Assembly: GCF_008329985.2 (NCBI RefSeq)
Contig: NZ_CP038437.2
Location: 4,216,001-4,280,000, forward strand
Length of the DNA stretch: 64,000 nt
Direction: 5' to 3'
From: Halomonas binhaiensis
GTDB lineage: Bacteria; Pseudomonadota; Gammaproteobacteria; Pseudomonadales; Halomonadaceae
In this document: positions 44,271 through 52,499 of the stretch, one piece after another
How the letters are laid out: every line of letters begins with the position of its first letter
How positions within the stretch are numbered: position 1 is the stretch's first letter
Notes under the pieces: model-generated
What the model was told of the DNA's origin: nothing
Databases searched by the model: none
The model's input: the letters and a program-made list of their open reading frames with translations, nothing else
Program-made: the position numbers and the translations under genes

Positions 44271-44394
44271 ATCGTCAAACTCCTGAAAATGTTGTGACTC
44301 ACCGATCGATAGTGGATGCCGGTGGGTCGTGATCCCGGCACTCGCAGCACGAGAGCGGGTCGGTTTGTGACGCGAATCCGCAGAAACCCGGGAC

Positions 44395-45189
44395 TCAGGA
44401 CGGCCCTGTTTCCGAGGAAGCGGATTGCACCTCCGCCTGATCGGCGTATTCGTCCATGAACTCTTTCAACAACGCTTGCTGTTCCGGTGCCAGTTCCTTG
44501 CCTTCCAGCAAGTCCGGTCGACGCAACCAGGTGCGTCCCAGAGACTGCTTCATGCGCCATCGGCGAATATTGCCATGATGGCCACTGAGCAGGACTTCCG
44601 GAACCCGCCGCCCATCGATCACCTCCGGGCGCGTATAGTGCGGGCAATCCAGCAACCCATCATTGAACGAGTCCTCGACCGCGGAATCCTGATGCCCCAA
44701 TACGCCAGGCACCAACCTTGCCGCCGTGTCGATCAGAACCATGGCCGGCAGCTCACCGCCGCTGAGCACATAGTCTCCGATGGACCATTCTTCATCGATA
44801 TCCGCTTCTACCACACGCTCATCGATGCCTTCATAACGTCCAGCCACCACGACAAGAGGCGGACCTGAAGCCAACTCCTGCGCCCCCTTCTGATCAAGCC
44901 TGCGCCCCTGAGGGGACAGGTAGATCACTCGCGGCCGCTGACCAGTGGCCTGCTCGGCACGCGCACGGGCGTCATGAATGGCGCTGCGCAGGGTGTCAAC
45001 CTTCATCAACATACCGGGGCCTCCGCCATAGGGGCGATCATCCACAGTACGATGACGGTCAGTGGCATAGTCCCTGGGGTTCCAGAACTCCACCGTCACC
45101 TGGCCTTTCTCGACCGCTCTCCCGGTAACGCCGTGGCAAGTAATCGCCTCGAACATCTCGGGAAACAGTGACACTACACCAATCCACAC
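44395..45189 (-). CDS. trmD: tRNA (guanine37-N1)-methyltransferase
   Basis: A 264-residue SPOUT methyltransferase that methylates G37 of tRNAs reading CNN codons and prevents frameshifting. Seen: [28 protein letters not shown], and [15 protein letters not shown], which form the trefoil-knot AdoMet site. It starts at GTG (45189), with AGGAG 9 bp upstream. Neighbouring rimM is 38 bp upstream. Length is typical plus a short tail. Confidence 0.95.
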   Translation of the reverse strand: MWIGVVSLFPEMFEAITCHGVTGRAVEKGQVTVEFWNPRDYATDRHRTVDDRPYGGGPGMLMKVDTLRSAIHDARARAEQATGQRPRVIYLSPQGRRLDQKGAQELASGPPLVVVAGRYEGIDERVVEADIDEEWSIGDYVLSGGELPAMVLIDTAARLVPGVLGHQDSAVEDSFNDGLLDCPHYTRPEVIDGRRVPEVLLSGHHGNIRRWRMKQSLGRTWLRRPDLLEGKELAPEQQALLKEFMDEYADQAEVQSASSETGPS

Positions 45190-45227
45190 AGCACTAGTCT
45201 CCTGTCGGTACTACCGATGACCCAGCA

Positions 45228-45770
45228 TCAAAAATCCGGGTCCCAGTCGACCAGCATCTCCCTTGCTTCCAGATCGACATGCTTGACCACATCGTCGGGT
45301 AAGAAGGGAAGCAGACGCTCACGATCATCCGGGGCACCCTCGCCCTTGACGACCATGACATCATTGGCACCGGTCTCGAACAGGTAGGCCAAACGCCCGA
45401 GGCATACACCTTCCAGCGTGATGACCTTGAGGCCTTCCAACTGATACCAGTAGTACTCGCCACTGTCGAGCTGAGGCAATGCTTCCTTGGGCAACAGAAT
45501 TTCCGCACCGGCCATGGCTTCAGCCTGGCTACGATCATCTATGCCCTGAAGACAAGCCACCAGGCTTCGCCCTTGGCGACGCCCCTGCTTGAGACGATGG
45601 TGTGAAACCTCTCCATCACGGCGGAGCACCCACTCGGCATAATCGAGAATGCCTTCCATGGGGGAGGTATACGAATACACCTTCATCCAGCCCTTTATGC
45701 CATAAGGACTGGTCAGCTTGCCCAACACGACGTAGTCGTCGGCCGATTGGCGCACAGCGCTTTGGCTCAT
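45228..45770 (-). CDS. rimM: Ribosome maturation factor RimM
   Basis: A 180-residue 30S assembly factor that binds S19. The N-terminal domain has VVLGKLTSPYGIKGWMKVYSY; the PRC-barrel half begins DSGEYYWYQLEGLKVI and ends DLEAREMLVDWDPDF. The ATG at 45770 with GGAG 6 bp upstream is preferred over two further upstream ATGs with poor spacing. It lies in the standard rpsP-rimM-trmD-rplS order. Confidence 0.94.
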   Translation of the reverse strand: MSQSAVRQSADDYVVLGKLTSPYGIKGWMKVYSYTSPMEGILDYAEWVLRRDGEVSHHRLKQGRRQGRSLVACLQGIDDRSQAEAMAGAEILLPKEALPQLDSGEYYWYQLEGLKVITLEGVCLGRLAYLFETGANDVMVVKGEGAPDDRERLLPFLPDDVVKHVDLEAREMLVDWDPDF

Positions 45771-45916
45771 TGGCGACTCCATGACTCCTGCTGACGACAA
45801 ACTGATTCACACCTTCTGGAAACACTGGCGACGCATACCGTCAGCCTATTTCCAGTTACCTTACTGCATGGTGACATTCAGCAGGCTTCGCTGTGTCACC
45901 TCGACCTGGATGACAC

Positions 45917-46165
45917 TCAGGCCTGCTTGCGTGCTTCCTTGACCAGCTCAGCGACGCGACCAGACAGCTGGGCGCCCTGGGACTGCCAATGAGCAATGCG
46001 ATCCAGATCGACGCGCAGACGCTCTTCCTGGCCACGGGCAACAGGATTGAAGAAACCCAGACGCTCGATGAAACGGCCATCGCGGGAGTTGCGGGAGTCG
46101 GTCACGGTCAGGTGGTAGAAGGGACGCTTCTTGGCGCCACCACGTGCCAGACGAATGGTAACCAT
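45917..46165 (-). CDS. rpsP: 30S ribosomal protein S16
   Basis: An 82-residue ribosomal protein starting [20 protein letters not shown], with [14 protein letters not shown], the full S16 pattern. The long upstream opening of the frame is not part of the protein. It heads the operon; the 259 bp upstream to ffh probably hold its promoter. Confidence 0.96.
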   Translation of the reverse strand: MVTIRLARGGAKKRPFYHLTVTDSRNSRDGRFIERLGFFNPVARGQEERLRVDLDRIAHWQSQGAQLSGRVAELVKEARKQA

Positions 46166-46424
46166 ACGTTGACTGTCCTTCGGTTGAACTACGATTGATA
46201 AAAGCGCATACGATGACGAAAACATCGCCACCACAGTGCGCTCACGACACGACAAGGGCCGCGAAAAACACGGTCCTTCCAGTGAAGAGGCGGTATTTTA
46301 CGGAAAAGCAGCCATCATGGGAACCTTTTTCCGCCCCTCCTTGCAAGGCACGGGCAACAAAGGCCCTATCGCCCTCCACCCCTGGTGACCAGGATACAGC
46401 GCATCTCAAGGGCTTACCCTCGGC

Positions 46425-47810
46425 TCAGCGCCGGGGCATACCCCCAGGTCCGCCCATGCCACCGCCGGGCCCCATCATTCCAGACATGCCCCGCATCATC
46501 TTCTGCATGCCGCCTTTCTTGCCTGCCTTCTTCATCATTTTCTGCATCTGCTTGTGCTGCTTGAGCAGACGGTTGAGGTCCGGCACCTGCAGGCCTGCAC
46601 CTGCCGCGATACGGCGCTTGCGCGAACCATTGATGATGTCCGGCTGGTGACGTTCGGCAGGCGTCATGGAATTGATCAACGCTTCAAGCTTGCCCAGCTC
46701 CTTCTCGGGACCAGGCCCCTGAGCCAGTTCAGCCATCTGCCCCATGCCTGGCAACTTGCCAAGCAGGCCACCCATGCCCCCCATCTTCTTGAGTTGCTGG
46801 AGCTGTTCACGGAAGTCCTCAAGGTCAAAGCCTTGCCCCTTCTTGACCTTCTGCGCCAGCTTCTGGGCTTTTTGCTTGTCGACAGTGCGCTCGGCTTCCT
46901 CGATCAGGGAGAGCACATCGCCCATGCCCAGAATACGCGAGGCCACACGATCGGGGTGGAAAGGTTCCAGTGCATCAACCTTCTCGCCGACACCCATGAA
47001 CTTGATCGGGCGCCCCGTAACATGGCGTACCGACAAGGCTGCACCACCACGAGCATCACCATCCGCCTTGGTCAACACCACACCTGTCAGCGGCAGGGCA
47101 TCGGCAAAGGCCCGTGCTGTATTGGCGGCATCCTGACCGGTCATGGCATCGACCACAAACAGGGTCTCGGCCGGATCGATAGCCTGATGCAATGCCTTGA
47201 TCTCATCCATCATGGCCTCATCGATGGCCAGACGACCGGCCGTATCAACGATCACCACATCATGGAACTGAATCTTGGCGTGCTTGATTGCCGACTCAGC
47301 AATATCCACCGGCTTCTGGTCAGAGCTCGACGGGAAGAAGTCGACTTCGACTTCCTTGGCCAGAGTTTCAAGCTGATCGATGGCTGCCGGGCGGTAGACA
47401 TCGGCCGAAACCACCAGGACTTTCTTCTTTTCGCGCTCGCGCAGAAAACGCGCCAGCTTGGCCACGGAAGTGGTCTTGCCTGCCCCTTGCAAGCCCGCCA
47501 TCAGCACGACGGCAGGAGCGCCCTTGAGGCTCAGCCCCTCATTGGCCTCGCCCATGGTCGCTTCCAGCTCTTGCTGAACGATCTTGACGAACTGCTGGCC
47601 TGGCGAGAGGCTGCGCGACACTTCCTGGCCCACGGCACGTTCACGCACCCGCTCGATGAAAGCCTTGACCACTGGCAGAGACACATCTGCCTCAAGCAAC
47701 GCCTTGCGCACCTCGCGCAAGGTATCCTTGATATTGTCCTCGGTCAGGCGCGCCTGGCCCTTGATGGACTTCAGCGTCTGAGATAGACGCTCGCTGAGAT
47801 TCTGAAACAT
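46425..47810 (-). CDS. ffh: Signal recognition particle protein Ffh
   Basis: A 461-residue SRP54-family GTPase. NG domain: G1 GLQGAGKTTSVAKLA, VDTAGRLAIDEAM (G3), TKADGDARGGAALS (G4 and closing loop). The C-terminal M domain is very methionine-rich (from about residue 300, then MQKMMKKAGKKGGMQKMMRG), with the GLQ/SRQ-like RIAAGAG loop, for signal-sequence and 4.5S RNA binding. The ATG at 47810 with GGAGAAG upstream is the family start. It targets nascent membrane proteins to SecYEG via FtsY. Confidence 0.96.
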   Translation of the reverse strand: MFQNLSERLSQTLKSIKGQARLTEDNIKDTLREVRKALLEADVSLPVVKAFIERVRERAVGQEVSRSLSPGQQFVKIVQQELEATMGEANEGLSLKGAPAVVLMAGLQGAGKTTSVAKLARFLREREKKKVLVVSADVYRPAAIDQLETLAKEVEVDFFPSSSDQKPVDIAESAIKHAKIQFHDVVIVDTAGRLAIDEAMMDEIKALHQAIDPAETLFVVDAMTGQDAANTARAFADALPLTGVVLTKADGDARGGAALSVRHVTGRPIKFMGVGEKVDALEPFHPDRVASRILGMGDVLSLIEEAERTVDKQKAQKLAQKVKKGQGFDLEDFREQLQQLKKMGGMGGLLGKLPGMGQMAELAQGPGPEKELGKLEALINSMTPAERHQPDIINGSRKRRIAAGAGLQVPDLNRLLKQHKQMQKMMKKAGKKGGMQKMMRGMSGMMGPGGGMGGPGGMPRR

Positions 47811-47976
47811 GAACTTCTCCAACGGTGCGCCATCGCGCAGCCTGAGCATTTGGGGATGAATTATACGCCTACTCGGTCCCGGGCTCCATGCGTTGGCTGT
47901 CAGCGAGAATGAGATACGTTATAGTAGGCCCTCGCAGGGCATCCCTCGATTTTAACAAGGCGCACGGACAGCAAGC

Positions 47977-48777
47977 ATGCAGGCGTTTCCATTGGCCTTG
48001 ATGGCCTTCGTCTTTTACCTGGCCGCTGCCTCATGGCAGGCTCTTACCCTATTGCGTCGCGTACCACCGCGAAACCTTCTGGTGCGCGGCCTCGGCGGCC
48101 TGGCCGTGGCACTGCACCTGATAGTGTCCATTGGACTGCTAATGGCAGATGGCTCATTGCTGCCTGGCTTCTCGACCAGCGCAGTATTGATAACCGGCCT
48201 CGCTGGGCTGTTGCTGCTGGTCCTCAGCATGTTCAAGCCCGTACTGAATATTGCCGCCGCTCTTTTCCCATTCTCTGGCCTGGTGCTGCTGCTGGGCACC
48301 GAAATGCCGACGCCGGCCAGCACGAACGGCATGACACCCGGCATTGCCCTGCACGCGGCCAGCTCTGCCCTGGCCTTTGCCGTTCTAGCCATTGCAGCCC
48401 TTCAGGCAGTTCTCGTCGGCATCCAGAACAAGGCCCTCAAGCATCATAGAATCCGCGGCGTGGTTCAAGCACTGCCGCCGCTGACGACGATGGAAAGGGT
48501 ATTGTTCGAGATGATCTGGGTCGGCATGGGGCTGCTGACACTTGCCATTGGCAGCGGCATCATCTTCCTTGATGACATGTTTGCCCAACACCTGGTACAC
48601 AAGACCGTACTGTCGCTGCTTGCTTGGTTGGTATTCGCCACCTTGCTGATCTGCCACCACCGTCTGGGCTGGCGAGGCATGCGTGCCGTACACTGGACAC
48701 TGGGCGGTTATATCGTCCTGTTACTGGCCTATTTCGGCAGCAAATTTGTGCTTGAAGTGTTGCTAACAGCCAACTGA
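47977..48777 (+). CDS. ypjD: CcsA/YpjD-type cytochrome c assembly-like membrane protein
   Basis: A 266-residue membrane protein with about eight helices, of the cytochrome c assembly (CcsA/ResC-like) family seen beside ffh in many gammaproteobacteria as ypjD. Conserved features are the haem-handling type residues in LHAASSALAFAVLAIAALQA and ending GWRGMRAVHWTLGGYIVLLLAYFGSK. Probable role: inner-membrane haem handling; not proven in this family. It is divergent from ffh. Confidence 0.85.
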   Translation: MQAFPLALMAFVFYLAAASWQALTLLRRVPPRNLLVRGLGGLAVALHLIVSIGLLMADGSLLPGFSTSAVLITGLAGLLLLVLSMFKPVLNIAAALFPFSGLVLLLGTEMPTPASTNGMTPGIALHAASSALAFAVLAIAALQAVLVGIQNKALKHHRIRGVVQALPPLTTMERVLFEMIWVGMGLLTLAIGSGIIFLDDMFAQHLVHKTVLSLLAWLVFATLLICHHRLGWRGMRAVHWTLGGYIVLLLAYFGSKFVLEVLLTAN

Positions 48778-48877
48778 TGCCTGACCCTCAACCATGAACT
48801 GAGCATAGTGTTGCCTTGACAGGTTGCCATCACCCCCCTACAAATCGAACCTCACCCGTGACCAAGGACCCGACGTC

Positions 48878-50173
48878 TTGAACGACGACTTCCCCCTGGG
48901 ATTGCTGTTTGGCCTGCTATTCGTGCTGATTGCACTTTCCGCCTTCTTCTCCAGCTCCGAGACCGGCATGATGTCGATCAATCGTTATCGACTGAGTCAT
49001 CAAGCAGGCAGAGGGCAGAGCAGCGCCAAGCGCGTCATGCGCCTATTGACCCGCCCGGACCGCTTGATCGGCGTCATCCTGATTGGCAACAACTTCGTCA
49101 ACAACCTGGCAGCCTCCATCGCCACCATCATCGCCATCCACTTCTTTGGCGACGTCAGTGGGCCCGCTATCTCCACCGCCATTCTCACCATTGTGGTACT
49201 GATCTTCGCAGAGGTAACCCCCAAGACCTTTGCTGCGGTAAAGCCTGAGCGCATTGCATACCCGGCTTCCATGATCCTTGAACCCTTGCTCAAGTTGCTC
49301 TATCCGCTGGTTTGGGTGGTCAATACCATTTCCAATGGATTATTGCGGCTGCTCGGCATCAAGAGCATCGAGGGAGGGGCCGACCACCTGACCCGGGATG
49401 AACTGCGTACCGTCGTGCATGAAGCGGGCACCATGATTCCCCGCCGGCACCAGGGCATGTTGCTGTCTATACTCGACCTGGAAAATGTCACCGTGAATGA
49501 CATCATGGTGCCGCGCCACGAGGTCGTAGGCATCGACCTGGATGACGAGCTGGACGACATTCTGACCCTGATCCGCACCAGCCAGCACACTCGCCTGCCT
49601 ATCTACAAGGGCGACATCAACAACATCATTGGCATGCTTCATCTCCGCAATGCCGCGCGTTTTCTGTCCCTTCCGGAGGTGACCAAGGCGGCCATTGTCC
49701 AGGAAGCTCGCGAGCCCTATTTCATCCCTGAATCCACTCCATTACACACCCAATTGCTCAACTTCCAGACGCAGAAACGGCGCATTGGCATTGTGGTCGA
49801 CGAATACGGGGATGTGGAGGGTCTGGTGACCCTGGAAGACATTCTTGAAGAGATCGTAGGCGAGTTCACCACTGATGTTGCAGCCATGGACATCGGCATG
49901 CAACCACGCCCCGATGGCAGTCATGTGATCGAGGGTACCGCCAACATCCGCGATATCAACAAGGCCTTGGGTTGGCAGTTACCCACGGATGGCCCCAAGA
50001 CCATCAATGGCCTCATCCTGGAACATCTGGAGTCTTTCCCCAACGGCCCGACCAGCCTTCAGATCGGCAACATTCGTATGGAGATTCTGGAAATCCGCGA
50101 CAACCTGATCACTTCAATATGTTGCTGGCCAGCCGCAGTCAGACGACCGGCTGACGACGCCAACGAGAAGTAA
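48878..50173 (+). CDS. CorC/HlyC-type CNNM transporter (YfjD-like)
   Basis: A 431-residue protein: an N-terminal CNNM/DUF21 membrane domain (LIALSAFFSSSETGMMSINRY), two CBS domains (DIMVPRHEVVGIDLDDELD, then TQKRRIGIVVDEYGDVEG) and a CorC_HlyC C-terminal domain. These are linked to Mg2+ or Co2+ export and tolerance. Start: TTG at 48878, with AAGGA 9 bp upstream, gives MNDDFPLGLLFGL; the longer frame adds unlike residues. The last residues after EIRDNLIT (ICCWPAAVRRPADD) look unlike a family end. Gene order with ypjD and ffh is conserved. Confidence 0.9.
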   Translation: MNDDFPLGLLFGLLFVLIALSAFFSSSETGMMSINRYRLSHQAGRGQSSAKRVMRLLTRPDRLIGVILIGNNFVNNLAASIATIIAIHFFGDVSGPAISTAILTIVVLIFAEVTPKTFAAVKPERIAYPASMILEPLLKLLYPLVWVVNTISNGLLRLLGIKSIEGGADHLTRDELRTVVHEAGTMIPRRHQGMLLSILDLENVTVNDIMVPRHEVVGIDLDDELDDILTLIRTSQHTRLPIYKGDINNIIGMLHLRNAARFLSLPEVTKAAIVQEAREPYFIPESTPLHTQLLNFQTQKRRIGIVVDEYGDVEGLVTLEDILEEIVGEFTTDVAAMDIGMQPRPDGSHVIEGTANIRDINKALGWQLPTDGPKTINGLILEHLESFPNGPTSLQIGNIRMEILEIRDNLITSICCWPAAVRRPADDANEK

Positions 50174-50259
50174 GCAAAAGGCGTTTCAGGAGTGAGACCC
50201 CACCTGACTTCCAACGCCTGCATTTGAAACCTGCACAAGGGCATTGCACTGGCATGCCC

Positions 50260-50961
50260 TCACTGGTTGCCGGTCCATTGGTCAGCTTCAGCCTTCAGTT
50301 CCCGAACCTTACTTTCCAGCAACTGCCGAGTAGCCAACTCTGGTGCAACTGGCTCACCAAAATACAGGGCAACCTGGGCACGGAAACGCCTGGGCCACCG
50401 AGACAAGGCCCGGCCATGACGATGAGATGTCCAGGAACCCCATAAGCCGGACATGGCAGCAGGAATCACTGGTACAGGATCTCGCGTCAGGATCAGGTCC
50501 AAACCACGGCGAAACGTGTTTATTTCACCTGAGGTGGTCAGACGTCCTTCTGGAAACAGCATGACGACATCACCACGGCGCAATGCCCGACTGACTTCAT
50601 CCAGGGCGCGACGTACATTACCTGGATCCCGCCTGTCGGATTCCACCGGGATCGCACCCACCATGCGAAATAGCCAATTGAGATACTTCGACTCATAGAT
50701 CGGCTTGTCCATCATGAAGCGCACCGGCCTGGGGCAGCCACCGCCTATCACCAGGGCATCAACAAAGCTGACATGGTTGCACACGACCAATGCCGCACCA
50801 TGGCGAGGGATATGAGAGCGCCCCCGAAAGCGCAGGCGATAGAGTATATGAATGAGGCCAAACACCATGCAACGCAGATGCACCGCCGGGTGACGGAAGA
50901 AGTGCCAGATATAGGCCGCAAAAGCGAGGACGACGAGAGCCCAGAGAAAAATCGATATCAC
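50260..50961 (-). CDS. 1-acyl-sn-glycerol-3-phosphate acyltransferase-like
   Basis: A 233-residue PlsC-family acyltransferase with an N-terminal membrane helix. The catalytic NHxxxxD is CNHVSFVD (about residue 72), and FPEGRLT is the second conserved box; VPVIPAAMSGLWGS follows as in such enzymes. It adds a second acyl chain to lysophospholipids or lipid A-like acceptors. It starts at GTG within GTGA that overlaps the TetR gene stop by 4 bp, so it is coupled with a TetR regulator that may control membrane lipid composition. Confidence 0.88.
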   Translation of the reverse strand: MISIFLWALVVLAFAAYIWHFFRHPAVHLRCMVFGLIHILYRLRFRGRSHIPRHGAALVVCNHVSFVDALVIGGGCPRPVRFMMDKPIYESKYLNWLFRMVGAIPVESDRRDPGNVRRALDEVSRALRRGDVVMLFPEGRLTTSGEINTFRRGLDLILTRDPVPVIPAAMSGLWGSWTSHRHGRALSRWPRRFRAQVALYFGEPVAPELATRQLLESKVRELKAEADQWTGNQ

Positions 50962-51578
50962 GGAGTACTGAATTTATGGGCCAAGCCCGCCAAGGTGGTA
51001 TCCAATAATTGGTCCAGCAGTTCTTCAACGGCAAAGGCCCCTCCTTGCCAATAGCCGAGGCGATCATTCAGCCCTAGCTGGACCAGGCCGTGAACACTAC
51101 CCCACAGCGTACGAGCCAGACGGCGGGCCTCAAGATCATCAAGGTTGGGCTCATACTCCTTGAGCGCCTCTTCCACTCTGGAAAACAGGGCCTCGATCAT
51201 GTCGCTCTGGCGCTGATCCAGCTCACCTTCCTGCGCCAGCGGATAATCGAACAGCAGCTGCCAGCGATGGGCAGCCTGGCGTGCAAAGGTCCAGTATCCC
51301 AAGGCCAGGGCCTTTAGCCGCTCGGCCGGCGGCGTCGTATCGGCCAGCAAGGGCTCGATGACACAGCGCAGACGCCCCAAGCTTTCCAGATTGACATGCT
51401 GCAACAGGTTATGGAAGCTACCGTACAGCTTGAGCAAGGTACTCGGCGCACAGCCCACATCCCGGGCCAGGGAGCGCAGGGAAAGTTCATGCACAGGCTG
51501 ATCGGCCAGCCATGCATCGCAGGCGGCCATCACCTGAGCGTGAAGCTCTTCTGGAGCATGCTGTCTGGGACGGGCCAT
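50958..51578 (-). CDS. TetR/AcrR-family transcriptional regulator
   Basis: A 206-residue regulator. The DNA-binding HTH is LSLRSLARDVGCAPSTLLKLYG (about residues 28-49), followed by a helical ligand domain with WTFARQAAHRWQLLFDY, as in the TetR_C 13-type family. It lies before and overlaps plsC. GAGGAAT precedes the ATG at 51578. A 7-3-7 palindrome just upstream is a likely self-binding operator. The ligand is unknown. Confidence 0.88.
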   Translation of the reverse strand: MARPRQHAPEELHAQVMAACDAWLADQPVHELSLRSLARDVGCAPSTLLKLYGSFHNLLQHVNLESLGRLRCVIEPLLADTTPPAERLKALALGYWTFARQAAHRWQLLFDYPLAQEGELDQRQSDMIEALFSRVEEALKEYEPNLDDLEARRLARTLWGSVHGLVQLGLNDRLGYWQGGAFAVEELLDQLLDTTLAGLAHKFSTP

Positions 51579-51629
51579 GAGATTCCTCACACATGCTGCC
51601 GTCTGTTCAAGCGGCAGTCATTTTGTCAT

Positions 51630-51646
51630 GTTATCCTGAGGATAAC
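51630..51646. promoter_or_regulatory. TetR operator candidate GTTATCC-TGA-GGATAAC
   Basis: A perfect 7-3-7 palindrome 52-68 bp upstream of the TetR start, in the divergent region shared with the SRAP gene (51579-51812). Size and position are typical of autoregulated TetR operators. Confidence 0.65.
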
Positions 51647-51812
51647 TTAATCGAACAGTGTTTTCGACAGCTTATTCATCCAGCCGTTCCAATGTCGCCT
51701 CTTGCATCCACTGTTACTCATTCAGTAAAGCGCTTAGTGCAAAGGTTCCCTTCGAAGGCTTGGCACTCCATCATATGCTGCTCTTATTCGCCTCCGGGCA
51801 ACCTTGGAAATC

Positions 51813-52499
51813 ATGACTGGACGGCTCTACATCCCACACTCCTGCATCGAAAGCGCACTACCGGACATGATCGCGCCAGTGGCGACAATATCCGGTGTCA
51901 ATATGGCACCGCGCCAGGCACTGTCAGCCATTCGACTGGAATCCGGGCGACCGACGCTTGCCCAGCTGTTCTGGGGCCTGACACCTCCATGGCTCAAGGT
52001 GCTTGATCACGCTCCTCATTGCGCACGAGCTGAAAACCTGGGCAAGCGCACCATGTTCCGGGAAGCCTTTCGGGCACGACGCTGCCTGATACCGGTGGCA
52101 GGCATGTATGCCTGGCGACCAGGCCCTGGCTACAAGCAACCGTACCTGATCACTCGCTCCGACCGAGGGCCATTACTGCTGGCCGCGATCTGGTGCCGGT
52201 TTCACACTACGCTTTGTCATTACAACGATTCCTTTGCCCTCATTACGGTGCCATCCCCAACCTTTCTGGAACCACTTTCTGAGCGCCTGCCAGCCATCAT
52301 CTCAAGCGATGATGCCGCCACATGGCTGACCCCAGACAGCAACCAGGAGGCTCTTGAAGGGTTACTTAAGCCAACGTCTGGGGAACTGTTGGGCGCCTTC
52401 CCGGTATCTAGACGTGTAAACAATCCGCGCGAACAAGATCCATCATGCGCGCACCCCATTGGCAGAATGATGCGCCAGTTACCTGAACAGGAGAGCTGA
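51813..52499 (+). CDS. SRAP (YedK/HMCES-like) protein lacking catalytic residues
   Basis: A 228-residue protein of the SRAP family, which normally forms a covalent bond through Cys2 with abasic sites in ssDNA. The family scaffold is clear: MTGRL where MCGRF is usual, MAPRQ, FWGLTPPW, CARAEN, FRARRCLIPVAGMYAW, and FPVSRRVNN. All four catalytic-site residues are replaced: Cys2 by Thr2, the Asn of NAR by Cys70, the Glu of GxxEW by Ala100 and the active His by Ser156. It cannot make the normal crosslink. The stop overlaps the next ATG (TGATG), so it is coupled to an M16 protease gene. Start ATG 51813 is used. Confidence 0.85.
   Translation: MTGRLYIPHSCIESALPDMIAPVATISGVNMAPRQALSAIRLESGRPTLAQLFWGLTPPWLKVLDHAPHCARAENLGKRTMFREAFRARRCLIPVAGMYAWRPGPGYKQPYLITRSDRGPLLLAAIWCRFHTTLCHYNDSFALITVPSPTFLEPLSERLPAIISSDDAATWLTPDSNQEALEGLLKPTSGELLGAFPVSRRVNNPREQDPSCAHPIGRMMRQLPEQES

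Noticed and set aside
46554..47786. 410-codon open frame antisense to ffh
   Set aside because: It lies entirely within the Ffh gene and is explained by that gene's codon bias.
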